Of a DNA stretch of 60,941 nucleotides, positions 35,946 through 45,353 are shown piece by piece. Position numbers and translations under genes: made by a program. Below the pieces are notes generated by a model, which worked only from the letters and a program-made list of their open reading frames with translations, did no database searches and had not been told where the DNA came from. Location of the stretch: the NCBI GenBank assembly GCA_002707985.1, contig PAOI01000058.1, positions 1 to 60,941 on the forward strand, given 5' to 3'. Source of the stretch: Sphingomonas sp. Its GTDB lineage: Bacteria; Pseudomonadota; Alphaproteobacteria; Sphingomonadales; Sphingomonadaceae. Numbering within the stretch: position 1 is the stretch's first letter; every line of letters begins with the position of its first letter.

Positions 35946-37156
35946 CGCAACTCCCCCGTGCCGACTGGCGCGAGCGGGCAGGCATGGCGCAGCTGGTCGC
36001 GGCGCTGGGCGGCGGCGGCGCGGCGCGGTTCGTCGGCGGCGCGGTGCGCGATACGCTGCTCGCGCTGCCGGTGCAGGATGTCGACATCGCGACGTGCCAC
36101 GCCCCGGACGATGTCGTCCGAATGCTGGCCGATGTCGGCATCCGCACGGTTCCGACCGGGATTGCGCATGGCACGATCACCGCACTGCTGGAAAGCGGGC
36201 CGGTCGAAGTGACGACGCTGCGCCACGACGTAACCACCGATGGCCGGCGCGCGACCGTAGCCTTTACCGACGACTGGCGCGAAGACGCCGCACGGCGCGA
36301 CTTCACGATGAACGCGCTCTATGCCGATCCGGAAACCGGGGCGATTTTCGATTATTTCGACGGGCTGGCCGATCTGAAGGCGCGGCGGGTGCGGTTCATC
36401 GGCGATCCCTATCGCCGCATTGCCGAGGATCATCTGCGCATCCTGCGCTTCTTTCGGTTCCTCGCCCGATTCGGTGATGAACCCGAGGCCGAGGGGCTGA
36501 AGGCCTGCGCCGATCGCGCCAACGATCTGATGGCGCTTTCGCGCGAACGCATCGCCGACGAGCTGCTCAAGCTGCTGGTCGCAAAGGAAGCGGTGCGCGT
36601 CGTCGCGTTGATGATCGACCAGGGGATTTTCCGCCCGGTATTGCCGGAAATCACCACCGCCGGGCTACTGCGGCTGGAACAGGTCGTGCATTGCGAACAG
36701 ACGCTGGGCGAGCAGGCAGATGCGATCCGGCGGCTGGCGGCGCTGCTTCCGGTCGATCCGCGCACCGGAGAAGCGGTCGCCGCGCGGCTCAAGCTGTCGA
36801 AGCTGCAGCGCAAGCGGCTCACCACGGCCCTGAGTAGCGAATCCTATGATTCGGCGCGCGCCATGGCATATCGACTGGGTCGTGACGCGGCGGTGGACCG
36901 GCTGTTCCTGCGGCGTGGCGACGAGCCGGCGCTGCGCGCGGCCTATGCCGAAATCGCGGATTGGGAAATGCCGCGCCTGCCGGTTTCCGGCGGGGCACTG
37001 GTCGAGCGAGGTCTGGAAAAAGGGCCTGAAGTCGCCCGGACGTTGCGGGAAATCGAGGATCGCTGGATCAGCGAGAATTTTCCGGGCGAAGCGCGCGTCG
37101 CGCATCTTGCCGATGAAGCAGTGGCTCAGGCGTTGCGCGCACGCAGCAGCGCATAG
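35933..37156 (+). CDS. cca: CCA tRNA nucleotidyltransferase / poly(A) polymerase family protein
   Basis: A 407-residue class II nucleotidyltransferase that adds or repairs the 3' CCA of tRNAs. Motifs: RFVGGAVRD (32-40), the catalytic carboxylates DVDIA (49-53), GTITALLESGPVEVTTLR near 79, RRDFTMNAL near 122 and DPYRRIAEDHLRILRFFRF near 155. An ATG at 35933 is used; a GTG at 35942 gives a four-base overlap with the Nudix stop and is nearly as likely. The 3' end overlaps the 3' end of the convergent GGDEF-EAL gene by 31 bases. Confidence 0.93.
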   Translation: MDAVTQLPRADWRERAGMAQLVAALGGGGAARFVGGAVRDTLLALPVQDVDIATCHAPDDVVRMLADVGIRTVPTGIAHGTITALLESGPVEVTTLRHDVTTDGRRATVAFTDDWREDAARRDFTMNALYADPETGAIFDYFDGLADLKARRVRFIGDPYRRIAEDHLRILRFFRFLARFGDEPEAEGLKACADRANDLMALSRERIADELLKLLVAKEAVRVVALMIDQGIFRPVLPEITTAGLLRLEQVVHCEQTLGEQADAIRRLAALLPVDPRTGEAVAARLKLSKLQRKRLTTALSSESYDSARAMAYRLGRDAAVDRLFLRRGDEPALRAAYAEIADWEMPRLPVSGGALVERGLEKGPEVARTLREIEDRWISENFPGEARVAHLADEAVAQALRARSSA

Positions 37157-38835
37157 GCCTCTTCGTCGGGCAGCGGCCGCGCATAGAGGAAGCCCTGCCC
37201 ATAATTGCAGCCGAGCGCGGCGAGCGTCTGCGCCAGTTCGTTGGTTTCGATGCCCTCGGCGGTCGTCTGCATGCCCAGCGCATGCGCCAGGCCCAGGATC
37301 GCGCGCACGATCGCCACCTTGTCGCGATCGGCCAGCATGCCCGACACGAAACTGCGGTCAATCTTGAGCAGATCGATCGGCAGCTTCTGAAGATAGGCCA
37401 GATTCGAATAGCCGGTGCCGAAATCGTCCATGGCGAGCGTGGTGCCAAGATCTTTCAGCGCCAGCATCGTCTGCGCAATGCGATCTGGATCGCTGACGAT
37501 GGCGCTTTCGGTCAGCTCCAGCGTGAAACGCGACCCGTCGATATGATGCGTTTCGAGCACCCCACGCACCATCGGCGCGATCTGGTCGCGCTGAAGCTGG
37601 ATCGCCGAAAGATTGACGGCCAGTTTTACGCCGCAATCACCGCCCGCCCGGCGGTCCCATTCGGCAAGTGTTCGCGCCGCCTCGTCCATCGCCCATCGGC
37701 CGAGCGGTACGATCAGGCCCGATTCCTCGGCCACCGGAATGAACTCGGTCGGGGACAGCTTTACCCCGTCCTCGGTCGTCCAGCGCGCCAGCGCCTCGAA
37801 CGATTTGATCCGGCCGCTCGCCAGATCGCAGATCGGCTGGAAACTGAGCGTCATCAGCCCGCCGTCGATTGCGCGGCGCAGCGCGGTTTCGATGCTGAAC
37901 TGTTCGCGCGCGAGATCGAAGGCGCGCGTCTGATAGACTTCGGTCCGCCCGCTTTTCTTCGCCCGCTTCACCGAAAACTGGGCGTGACGGATCAGGTCTT
38001 CGGGATCGTCGATATCGTCCGATCCCAGCGCGACGCCGATCGAACAATCGATGCGGACTTCGAAATCGGACAGGCGGAACGGCATCGACAGCGCCGCCTG
38101 AACGCGCTTGGCGACATGCAACGCTTCGTTGGGGCCGTCATCCAGCGCCATGATGATGCCGAATTCATCGCCACCCATCCGCCCGAGCACGTCGCGCCCG
38201 CGCAACGCGCCCTTGATACGCCGCGCCACCGAAATCAGCAGTTCGTCGCCGACCAGACCGCCCATACAGGCGTTGACGCGGCTGAACCGGTCGAGATTGA
38301 GCGCCAGAACCGCGAATTTGTTGCGATTGTCCGGACCGATCATCGATTCGAGCTGGTCGCCGAATCCCGCGCGATTGGGCAGCCCGGTCAGGCTGTCGGT
38401 CGTCATTTCACGACGCAGGCTCTGCTCGGTGCGCAATTCGCCGGTCTGATCGACGAGGGTAACCATGCAGCGATGCTTCCGCCGAGCCGACTGGCGCGCG
38501 AACATCACCCGGAAATAGCGGCAATCGACTTCCTCGCCGAATTGCCAGGCGATTTCGCAGCGCGTGTCGTCCGATGCCAGGAAACGCCGGATTTGCGGCC
38601 CCAGCAGCCGGATCAGCGGCGATTCGCTCGCCAGGGTGCCCAGCCCGGCCAGCCGGAAGGGGCGATTGATGCTTTCGAAAAGAAAGCGGTTTCCATGCAA
38701 TTCGACGATCGCCGCAGGAACCGGCAGCAGATTGAGATCCAGCGCACTCGTCAGCGGACCGAACATGGCGCTGCGATCCGGAATATCCTCCGGCTGCGTG
38801 TCGCTATCGACCGTGTGAATTTTTTGCCCCGCCAT
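37126..38835 (-). CDS. GGDEF-EAL cyclic-di-GMP signalling protein
   Basis: A 569-residue soluble protein. A PAS-like N-terminal region (about 35-135) is followed by a GGDEF domain (about 140-300; active-site GRMGGDEF near 218) and an EAL domain (about 315-565). The EAL catalytic set is intact: FEALARW near 340, ELTES near 435, DDFGTGYSNL near 463, KIDRSFV near 487 and AEGIET near 521. It can probably degrade cyclic di-GMP, and may also make it. It has no membrane segment. A TTAACCAT half-site lies 22 bases before its start codon. Confidence 0.94.
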   Translation of the reverse strand: MAGQKIHTVDSDTQPEDIPDRSAMFGPLTSALDLNLLPVPAAIVELHGNRFLFESINRPFRLAGLGTLASESPLIRLLGPQIRRFLASDDTRCEIAWQFGEEVDCRYFRVMFARQSARRKHRCMVTLVDQTGELRTEQSLRREMTTDSLTGLPNRAGFGDQLESMIGPDNRNKFAVLALNLDRFSRVNACMGGLVGDELLISVARRIKGALRGRDVLGRMGGDEFGIIMALDDGPNEALHVAKRVQAALSMPFRLSDFEVRIDCSIGVALGSDDIDDPEDLIRHAQFSVKRAKKSGRTEVYQTRAFDLAREQFSIETALRRAIDGGLMTLSFQPICDLASGRIKSFEALARWTTEDGVKLSPTEFIPVAEESGLIVPLGRWAMDEAARTLAEWDRRAGGDCGVKLAVNLSAIQLQRDQIAPMVRGVLETHHIDGSRFTLELTESAIVSDPDRIAQTMLALKDLGTTLAMDDFGTGYSNLAYLQKLPIDLLKIDRSFVSGMLADRDKVAIVRAILGLAHALGMQTTAEGIETNELAQTLAALGCNYGQGFLYARPLPDEEAYALLRARNA

Positions 38836-38856
38836 CCTCTATGGCGCTACCCACGA

Positions 38857-38864
38857 ATGGTTAA
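38857..38864 (-). promoter_or_regulatory. CtrA-like half-site upstream of the GGDEF-EAL gene
   Basis: The minus strand reads TTAACCAT, a full match to the CtrA half-site reported in several alphaproteobacteria, ending 22 bases before the start codon. Confidence 0.35.
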
Positions 38865-38908
38865 AAGCCACTGAACCCTGTGGGCAAATTCGCACATTTT
38901 TCGAATTT

Positions 38909-41149
38909 TCAGAAGCGATTGTCGCGTGGGAAGCCCGTAGGCGGCATGCGACCGGCAGCTCCGCGCGCCGCGCGCCAGGGCGTGAGGTCGGTTTCGCTGC
39001 GATACCGCTCCTGCTCGCCGCCCATCCGCCAGCGCAATCCTTCCTCCATCCGGAAGGTGATCATGTCGGACAGGCCGCCGTCGCGATAGCGCTGCAACTG
39101 CACGCCCTGCCCGCGCGTCAGCTCGGCGACTTCGGACAGCGGAAAGACCAGCAGCTTGCGATTGTCGCCGATCACCGCAACGCCATCATCCTCTGCCGCA
39201 ATCGCGCGGACCAGCTTGAGCCTTGCCTGTCCCTTGGGCGTCGCGACCTGCTTGCCCTTGCGCGTTTCGGCGAGAACATCGGCGGCCTTCACCACGAAAC
39301 CCCGTCCGTCGGTTGCGGCGAGCAACAGCTTTTCCGCCGAGGATGCGGGCAGCAGTGCAACGATTTCGCGTTCGCCCTCAAGATCGATCATCAGCCGCAC
39401 CGGCTCGCCGAAACCGCGCCCGCCGGGCAGTTTGTCCGCCGCCAGCGTATAGAAACGGCCATTATCGGCGGCGAGCAGCAGCTTGTCGGTCGTCTGCGCG
39501 TGGAACGCGAAGAGCGGACCATCGCCTTCCTTGAATTTGAGCGTTTCGGCGGCGGCGAGATCGACATGCCCCTTCATCGCCCGAATCCAGCCGCGCTGCG
39601 ACAGGATGACGGTGATCGGCTCCTTCTCGATCATCGCGTCGAGCGGGATTTCGCGGGTCGGTCCGGCCTCTTCGATTACCGTGCGGCGCTTGCCCAGCTC
39701 GGTTTCCGCGCCATAGCGATCCATCATCTTCTTGAGGTCGCGTTTCAGCCGCGTCCGCTGGCGGGCCGGCGAATCGAGCAGTTGCTCGATCTCCGCCTTT
39801 TCCTTTTCGAGCGCGTCATGTTCCTTGCGCAGCTCCATTTCCTCGAGCTTGCGCAGGCTGCGCAGCCGCATGTTGAGGATCGCTTCGGCCTGGCGGTCGG
39901 TCAGCGCGAACTCGGCGATCATCACGGCCTTGGGTTCATCCTCGTACCGGATGATCTCGATCACGCGATCGAGGTTGAGGAAGGCAATGATATAGCCGGC
40001 AACCAGCTCCAGCCGGTCGATGATCTTGCTGAGCCGATGCTGCGACCGGCGGATCAGCACTTCGGCCTGATGATCCTTCCATGCCGAAATCGCTTCGCGC
40101 AGGCTCATCACCCGCGGCGTCCGGTTTTTGTCGAGCACGTTGAGGTTGAGCGAGAAACGGCTTTCCAGCTCCGAAAGGCGGAACAGGCTTTCCATCAGCG
40201 TTTCGGGATCGACGCGGCCGGTGCGCGGCTCGAGAACGATACGAATATCCTCGGCGCTTTCGTCGCGCACATCGGCGAGGATCGGCAGTTTCTTGTCGTT
40301 GATCAGCGTCGCGATCTGTTCGATCAGCTTGCCCTTCTGCACGCCGTACGGAATTTCGGTGACCACCGCGACCCAGGTGCCACGGCCCAGATCCTCGCGA
40401 TGCCATTTGGCGCGCACGCGGAAACTGCCGCGCCCGGTGCGATAGCTTTCGGCGATCGAAGCGGGACTGTCGACCACGGTGCCGCCGGTGGGGAAATCGG
40501 GGCCGGAGACGAACTCGAGGATCGCGGCATCGTCCGCCTCGGGCTGATCGACCAGATGGATCGCGGCGGCATAAAGCTCGGCGGCGTTATGCGGCGGAAT
40601 GCTGGTCGCCATGCCCACCGCGATCCCCGCCGCGCCATTGGCGAGCAGATTGGGGAACATGCCCGGGAAAAGCTCCGGCTCGTTATCCTCGCCATTATAG
40701 GTGGGGCGGAAATCGGCCGCCTCTTCGTCCAGCCCCTCCATCAGGTCGATTGCGACCTGCGTCAGCCGCGCCTCGGTATAGCGATAGGCCGCGGCGTTAT
40801 CGCCGTCGATATTGCCGAAATTCCCCTGCCCGTCGACCAGCGGATAGCGCAGCGCGAACGACTGCGCGAGGCGCACCATCGCGTCATAGACCGATGCATC
40901 GCCATGCGGATGGTACTTACCGATTACATCGCCGACGACGCGCGCGCATTTCTTGTATCCGCTGGCCGGATCGAGCTTGAGCAACCGCATCGCCCAGAGC
41001 AGGCGGCGATGCACCGGCTTCAGCCCGTCGCGCACATCGGGCAGCGAACGCGCCGTGATCGTCGACAGCGCATAGACCAGATAGCGCTCGGAAAGCGCGC
41101 TATCGAAGGGGACGTCGGTGGGTTCGGGGGTTTCCAGGTCGAGAGACAT
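38909..41149 (-). CDS. parC: DNA topoisomerase IV subunit A
   Basis: A 746-residue type IIA topoisomerase subunit that, with ParE, unlinks replicated chromosomes. It has the breakage-reunion domain with catalytic Tyr124 (AYRYTEARL) and [14 protein letters not shown] near 207. The C-terminal domain is smaller than in GyrA and lacks a GyrA box, which separates it from gyrase. The quinolone region reads [10 protein letters not shown]: Ala85 replaces the Ser80 of E. coli ParC, and Asp89 takes the Glu84 place. The start at 41149 gives the family N-terminus. It is transcribed divergently from a lipoprotein gene. Confidence 0.96.
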   Translation of the reverse strand: MSLDLETPEPTDVPFDSALSERYLVYALSTITARSLPDVRDGLKPVHRRLLWAMRLLKLDPASGYKKCARVVGDVIGKYHPHGDASVYDAMVRLAQSFALRYPLVDGQGNFGNIDGDNAAAYRYTEARLTQVAIDLMEGLDEEAADFRPTYNGEDNEPELFPGMFPNLLANGAAGIAVGMATSIPPHNAAELYAAAIHLVDQPEADDAAILEFVSGPDFPTGGTVVDSPASIAESYRTGRGSFRVRAKWHREDLGRGTWVAVVTEIPYGVQKGKLIEQIATLINDKKLPILADVRDESAEDIRIVLEPRTGRVDPETLMESLFRLSELESRFSLNLNVLDKNRTPRVMSLREAISAWKDHQAEVLIRRSQHRLSKIIDRLELVAGYIIAFLNLDRVIEIIRYEDEPKAVMIAEFALTDRQAEAILNMRLRSLRKLEEMELRKEHDALEKEKAEIEQLLDSPARQRTRLKRDLKKMMDRYGAETELGKRRTVIEEAGPTREIPLDAMIEKEPITVILSQRGWIRAMKGHVDLAAAETLKFKEGDGPLFAFHAQTTDKLLLAADNGRFYTLAADKLPGGRGFGEPVRLMIDLEGEREIVALLPASSAEKLLLAATDGRGFVVKAADVLAETRKGKQVATPKGQARLKLVRAIAAEDDGVAVIGDNRKLLVFPLSEVAELTRGQGVQLQRYRDGGLSDMITFRMEEGLRWRMGGEQERYRSETDLTPWRAARGAAGRMPPTGFPRDNRF

Positions 41150-41202
41150 TCCCCTGCCGATAGCAGCGCTGCGCGCCAGTTGCGAGATGGCATGAACGGC
41201 GC

Positions 41203-41220
41203 TAGTGTCATATATCACTA
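41203..41220. promoter_or_regulatory. Imperfect 18-bp dyad between parC and the divergent lipoprotein gene
   Basis: TAGTG at 41203-41207 and CACTA at 41216-41220 flank an AT-rich centre (TCATATAT). It sits in the 94-base divergent promoter region, where a regulator could affect both genes. No known motif matches well. Confidence 0.3.
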
Positions 41221-41243
41221 ACACAGGCCGTTCCGGAGATGGC

Positions 41244-42062
41244 ATGCGTCGAATCACAATGATGGCCGCGCTGGCGTTGCTGCCAGGCTGCGCGACCGGG
41301 CCTGCCGGGCACATAACCGACGCGAGCCATTCGGTCGTGGGGCGAAGCTGGCACTATGTCCGCACCAATATCGCCGGGGGTGAGGACGAACAGATCTATG
41401 TCCATCGTGCCGCCGCCGACCGCATCGAAGTGTACAAGATGCGCAACCGCTGCGCGCGCGCCGCGCTGGTGACGGCTACGATCGATCCGCTGACCGGCGT
41501 CGCCACCGGATTCGAAGCAGCGACCGTAGAGCCACAGGCGGGCCGCGAGCCCTATGCCTGGCTGACGGTCGACGGCAATCGGCTGGAAGCGCGACTGGGA
41601 ACCGGGCCGGACGCGCAACGCAGTTCGGCAACCATCGAAAAGACGCCCTGGCACGATTACGACTATGATCTCGCGACGCTGTCCGCCGCGCTGCAGCTTC
41701 GCGCCGGAAGCCGTGCCCCCTTTTCGTTCGGCATGACGATGATGTGGCCCGACGAATCGGGGAATTGGGCGATACACTGGCTCGGCGAGGCGAATGCCAC
41801 ATTCACTGCCGCCGAACCGCATCTGGGGAATGACAGCCTGCGGTTCGAGGTTCAGGGTACGGCGTTCGGCGAAGCGGGCGGCGGTCCGCTGTGGATCGAT
41901 GCGCGATCCGGCACCATCGTCGATGCGCAATGGGGGCGCCCCAATCACCACGAATATCGCGATTTCCGGCTGCGTCTGATCGCGCAATTGCCGCAAGGCG
42001 AAGCCGCCTGGATCGCCTTGCTGCGCAGCCATTACGAAGCGTGCCCCGCCGAAGCCGACTGA
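41244..42062 (+). CDS. Lipoprotein of unknown function
   Basis: A 272-residue protein with a lipobox (LLPGC, Cys16) and a beta-rich mature region with no recognised domain. GGAGA lies about five bases before the ATG. Two cysteines (NRCARAAL and YEACPAEAD) could be bridged. It is divergent from parC and is followed at 42175 by another lipoprotein gene in the same direction, with 112 bases between that include a TTAACCAA box. Confidence 0.72.
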   Translation: MRRITMMAALALLPGCATGPAGHITDASHSVVGRSWHYVRTNIAGGEDEQIYVHRAAADRIEVYKMRNRCARAALVTATIDPLTGVATGFEAATVEPQAGREPYAWLTVDGNRLEARLGTGPDAQRSSATIEKTPWHDYDYDLATLSAALQLRAGSRAPFSFGMTMMWPDESGNWAIHWLGEANATFTAAEPHLGNDSLRFEVQGTAFGEAGGGPLWIDARSGTIVDAQWGRPNHHEYRDFRLRLIAQLPQGEAAWIALLRSHYEACPAEAD

Positions 42063-42129
42063 TCGCCGTTGTCGTCCCGGGCCATCACGTTCCCGAAACG
42101 GAACAGCCCGGCATCGGCGGAGTTGGGCA

Positions 42130-42137
42130 TTAACCAA
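42130..42137 (+). promoter_or_regulatory. CtrA-like half-site upstream of the first DUF4349-like lipoprotein gene
   Basis: TTAACCAA, seven of eight bases of TTAACCAT, lies 38 bases before the start codon at 42175. Suggestive only. Confidence 0.25.
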
Positions 42138-42174
42138 ATTTTCGCTATCTGAAGCGGCAACGAGGGAGGACGGA

Positions 42175-43077
42175 ATGCGCTTCACGGCTTGTCTGGCTGC
42201 GTTCGCTGCGATGGCGATGCTTGCCGGTTGCGATTCGGACCAGGGCGGCAAGAGCAAGGCCGCCGAACCCGACATGGCGATGCGCGAAGCCGCCGCCGCC
42301 TTTGCCGCCACGGGGACGCCGTTCGATTATCGCTATGCCTTCCGCCTGCCCGGCGATGCGATCAAGCAGGTTGTCGAACGCAGCGCCGACGATTGCCAGC
42401 GGCTGGCGGAGAACCGCCGCTGCGAAGTGTTGGCAATGCGCTACAGCGTCGAAGACGCGACCAAGGTGTCGGCGGTGCTGACGGTCAAGATCGATCCCAC
42501 CATCGCGCGCGGATTCGGCGACGAGCTGACTCAGGCAGTTGCCGAGGCCGATGGCGTGCTGCTCGATACGCAGGTGGTGACCGGTGAAGGCGGCATGTCG
42601 CGCCAGCCGACGACCACGGAGCGCCTGAAACGCGCGCTGGAAGAAGCGCGGGCGAAACCCAATGATCCCGCCGCGCAGGCCGAGGCCACGGCAATCCAAC
42701 AGGCGCTGGCCACGATCGAAAAGGTTCAGGGCGATACCGTCGGCACCTGGGCGACGGCGCCGGTGCTGATCACCTATGAATCGAGCGGGCCGATGAGCGT
42801 GCTCGGCAACGGCAAGGCCGATCTCAAAACCGCCGGGCAGACATTGCAGGATTCGCTCGCGCGGCTGGCTCAGTTGCTTGCAGCGTTCGGTCCCTGGATC
42901 GTCGCGCTGTTCATCCTCGTCTTCATCCTGCGCTGGATCATCCACCGTACCGAAGCCGCCGCCGACCCCGTGCCCGCACGCGATCCGGCCCCCAATGCCG
43001 TGCCGGTGAACGACGACCCCGATGATCGCCGCAACCTGATCCAGCGCTGGTTCGCGCGCGACGAGGATGAGGACTGA
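42175..43077 (+). CDS. DUF4349-like lipoprotein (paralogue 1)
   Basis: A 300-residue lipoprotein (lipobox MLAGC, Cys19) with one membrane helix near the C-terminus (about 236-258, AFGPWIVALFILVFILRWII) and a charged Asp/Arg tail on the inner side. The middle follows the DUF4349 plan but the coiled-coil is short and interrupted. The segment DDCQRLAENRRCEVLAM corresponds to ELCRELGPAKCQLIAM in the next gene, with both cysteines aligned, so the two are paralogues. Family function unknown; envelope location is clear. Confidence 0.78.
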   Translation: MRFTACLAAFAAMAMLAGCDSDQGGKSKAAEPDMAMREAAAAFAATGTPFDYRYAFRLPGDAIKQVVERSADDCQRLAENRRCEVLAMRYSVEDATKVSAVLTVKIDPTIARGFGDELTQAVAEADGVLLDTQVVTGEGGMSRQPTTTERLKRALEEARAKPNDPAAQAEATAIQQALATIEKVQGDTVGTWATAPVLITYESSGPMSVLGNGKADLKTAGQTLQDSLARLAQLLAAFGPWIVALFILVFILRWIIHRTEAAADPVPARDPAPNAVPVNDDPDDRRNLIQRWFARDEDED

Positions 43078-43144
43078 CGAACACCGCGCTTCCATAATCC
43101 TACTCATGTGATACCGTATCGTGTCAATGATGGGGGAGAGGTTG

Positions 43145-44038
43145 ATGCGACGACTGTTCCTGTTGCTGCTTGCGTGCGGTGTTGCCGCCTGTTCGGATCA
43201 ATCGGATCGTCAATCGGCGGGCGCAGAAAGCTATGACGTGGCTGTGGCCGATACGCCGGCGCCTGCCGGGGAGTCGTTTAGCAGTCAGACATCCTCGACC
43301 GACCCGATTTCGATCTCACTGCCCCAACTCGCCTACAGCTATACGCTGGGTTTTCGGGTGCCGGTCGATTCGGTGAGCACCGTGCAGCAAAGCCATCTGG
43401 AGCTTTGCCGCGAACTGGGCCCGGCCAAATGCCAGCTGATCGCCATGTCGAACAACGACGGCGAGAATCGCGCGGGCGATGCAACGCTTAACCTGCGAGT
43501 GGCATCGGGCATCGCGCGCGAGTTTCAGACCCGGCTCTCTGCTGCCGTCGATTCGGCGGGCGGGCGCACTGTCGCCACCAATATCTCGGCGGAGGACGTG
43601 TCGAAGGACATGGTCGACGCCAGGGCGCGTATCGCCCAGCGCGAATTGCTGGTGTCGCGGCTTACCGAGATATTGCGCACCCGCAACGGCCCCGTCGCCG
43701 ATCTGGTTGCAGCAGAGCGCAGCGTCGCTCAGGCACAGGAAGAGCTCGACAAGGCCAAGGGCTGGCTGACCGAATTGCAGGGCCGCGTTGCCATGTCGCG
43801 GTTCGAAATCCGGTACAATGCCGTCGCCCCCGCTGCAGCCGACCAAAGCTGGACAGGCCAGATTCAGGATGCCTTCAGCGGATCCGGCGCCGCGTTCCTG
43901 ATGGGCGTACGGGCATTGCTGGTCCTGCTGATCTTCCTTGCGCCCTGGTTGATCGTGCTGATTCCCGCCATTCTGGCGGTTCGGTTTCTGCGCAGACGCA
44001 GGTCGATCGATGCGGAAGCGGACTCGCACGAAGGCTGA
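43145..44038 (+). CDS. DUF4349-family lipoprotein (paralogue 2)
   Basis: A 297-residue lipoprotein (lipobox VAAC, Cys16). It has the fuller DUF4349 layout: an N-terminal beta domain (about 60-150), a coiled coil (about 158-225, ARIAQRELLVSRLTEILRTR onwards), a beta strand MSRFEIRYNAV and a C-terminal membrane helix (about 250-285). The ATG at 43145 starts a clean signal peptide after GGGAGAGG; upstream in-frame GTG and ATG codons (43121-43130) are possible. It lies 67 bases after paralogue 1; a GATAC-C-GTATC dyad sits at 43110-43120. Confidence 0.82.
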   Translation: MRRLFLLLLACGVAACSDQSDRQSAGAESYDVAVADTPAPAGESFSSQTSSTDPISISLPQLAYSYTLGFRVPVDSVSTVQQSHLELCRELGPAKCQLIAMSNNDGENRAGDATLNLRVASGIAREFQTRLSAAVDSAGGRTVATNISAEDVSKDMVDARARIAQRELLVSRLTEILRTRNGPVADLVAAERSVAQAQEELDKAKGWLTELQGRVAMSRFEIRYNAVAPAAADQSWTGQIQDAFSGSGAAFLMGVRALLVLLIFLAPWLIVLIPAILAVRFLRRRRSIDAEADSHEG

Positions 44039-44143
44039 TTGCACCCCACCCGGCCATTGGGTATAGGGCCTAGCCTTTCAGGCCCCGGTCAGCGCGGTCA
44101 TGCCGTGCTGCCGGGGCGGATCATTTCAGGGGTACCCGCCACG

Positions 44144-44923
44144 ATGGCACGTCGCCGCCAGATCTACGAAGGCAAGGCCAAGATCCTGTACGAGGGTCCC
44201 GAGCCAGGCACGCTGATCCAGTATTTCAAGGACGATGCGACGGCGTTCAACGCCCAGAAAAAGGGCACGATCAGCGGCAAGGGCGTGCTGAACAACCGAA
44301 TCAGCGAACATGTCTTCACGCTGCTTCAGGGAATCGGGGTCCCCACCCACTTCATCCGCCGCCTCAACATGCGCGAGCAGCTGATCCGTCAGGTCGAGAT
44401 CGTTCCGATCGAGGTCGTGGTGCGCAACGTGGTTGCCGGTTCGCTGTCGAAGCGGCTGGGGATCGAGGAAGGGACGCCCCTGCCCCGCACGATCGTCGAA
44501 TATTATTTCAAGGACGATGCGCTCGGCGATCCGATGGTCACCGACGAACATATCCTGTGCTTCGGCTGGGCCAGCCAGGAAGAGCTGCACGACATGGCCG
44601 ACATGGCGATTCGCGTGAACGACTTCCTGTCGGGCCTGTTTGCCGGGATCGGGATCCGGCTGGTCGACTTCAAGCTCGAGTTCGGGCGGATCTGGGACAA
44701 TGATTACAGCCGGATCATCCTGGCCGATGAAATCAGCCCTGACGGATGCCGCCTCTGGGACATGGTCTCGGGCGAAAAGCTCGACAAGGACCGGTTCCGC
44801 CGCGATCTGGGCGGCGAAGTCGAAGCCTATCAGGAAGTCGCGCGCCGCCTCGGCCTGATGCCCGAAGGCGCCGATTCGACGGTTCTCGATCTGGAAAAGC
44901 ACCGCCAGCGCAAGGGCAGCTGA
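44144..44923 (+). CDS. purC: Phosphoribosylaminoimidazole-succinocarboxamide synthase
   Basis: A 259-residue enzyme of purine synthesis that joins CAIR and aspartate with ATP to give SAICAR. Family segments: [15 protein letters not shown] at the start, [20 protein letters not shown] near 28, [19 protein letters not shown] near 88, [15 protein letters not shown] near 121 and [10 protein letters not shown] near 173, with [13 protein letters not shown] near 192. Length is typical of the alphaproteobacterial type. purS and purQ follow 200 bases later in the same direction, with a dispersed repeat in the gap. Confidence 0.97.
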   Translation: MARRRQIYEGKAKILYEGPEPGTLIQYFKDDATAFNAQKKGTISGKGVLNNRISEHVFTLLQGIGVPTHFIRRLNMREQLIRQVEIVPIEVVVRNVVAGSLSKRLGIEEGTPLPRTIVEYYFKDDALGDPMVTDEHILCFGWASQEELHDMADMAIRVNDFLSGLFAGIGIRLVDFKLEFGRIWDNDYSRIILADEISPDGCRLWDMVSGEKLDKDRFRRDLGGEVEAYQEVARRLGLMPEGADSTVLDLEKHRQRKGS

Positions 44924-44943
44924 GCAAGGCCTGACGCTTGAGC

Positions 44944-45033
44944 CCGTGGGAGCTGAGCTTGTCGAAGCCCTGTTCTGCTTCTTTCGCGTTCGGACGAAGA
45001 AAAAGCGGCCCTTCGACAGGCTCAGGGCAAACG
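44944..45033 (+). repeat. Dispersed palindromic repeat, copy R2 (about 90 bp)
   Basis: Arms TGAGCTTGTCGAAG (44954-44967) and CTTCGACAGGCTCA (45011-45024) pair with a single G-T mismatch, and the right end carries CAGGGCAAACGG. The insert between them differs from copies R1 and R3. It lies between purC and purS. Confidence 0.8.
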
Positions 45034-45122
45034 GGTTTGCGGGCAGCCGCTCGCGATAAAATCCATCACCGCCCGCAACTGCGCCTTGCGATAATGCACC
45101 AGCGGAGCCATAGGCTCGCGGC

Positions 45123-45353
45123 ATGAAACTCCGCATCATCGTGACGCTCAAGAACGGCGTGCTCGACCCGCAGGGCAAGGCGATCCAGCACGCGCTGGGT
45201 TCGCTCGGCTTCGATGGCGTCAGCGACGTTCGTGCCGGCAAGATCTTCGAACTCGAAGTTGCCGATACGACCACCGACGATCAGATTGACGAGATGTGCC
45301 GAAAGCTGCTCGCCAACACCGTGATCGAAAACTTCCGGGTGGAAAAACAGTGA
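45123..45353 (+). CDS. purS: Phosphoribosylformylglycinamidine synthase, PurS subunit
   Basis: A 76-residue small subunit of the three-part FGAM synthase (PurS-PurQ-PurL) used by alphaproteobacteria and Gram-positives. The PurS pattern is complete: [20 protein letters not shown] at the start, then [13 protein letters not shown] near 33 and ENFRVE at the end. PurS links the glutaminase PurQ to PurL. It overlaps purQ by four bases (GTGA). purL is not in the window. Confidence 0.95.
   Translation: MKLRIIVTLKNGVLDPQGKAIQHALGSLGFDGVSDVRAGKIFELEVADTTTDDQIDEMCRKLLANTVIENFRVEKQ

Noticed and set aside
41205..41220. Second possible Pho box (GTGTCATATATCACT) near parC
   Set aside because: Only one half matches; the second repeat is too poor.
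39500..41221. Long open frame (573 codons) antisense to parC
   Set aside because: Same reason: it shadows parC and resembles no protein family.
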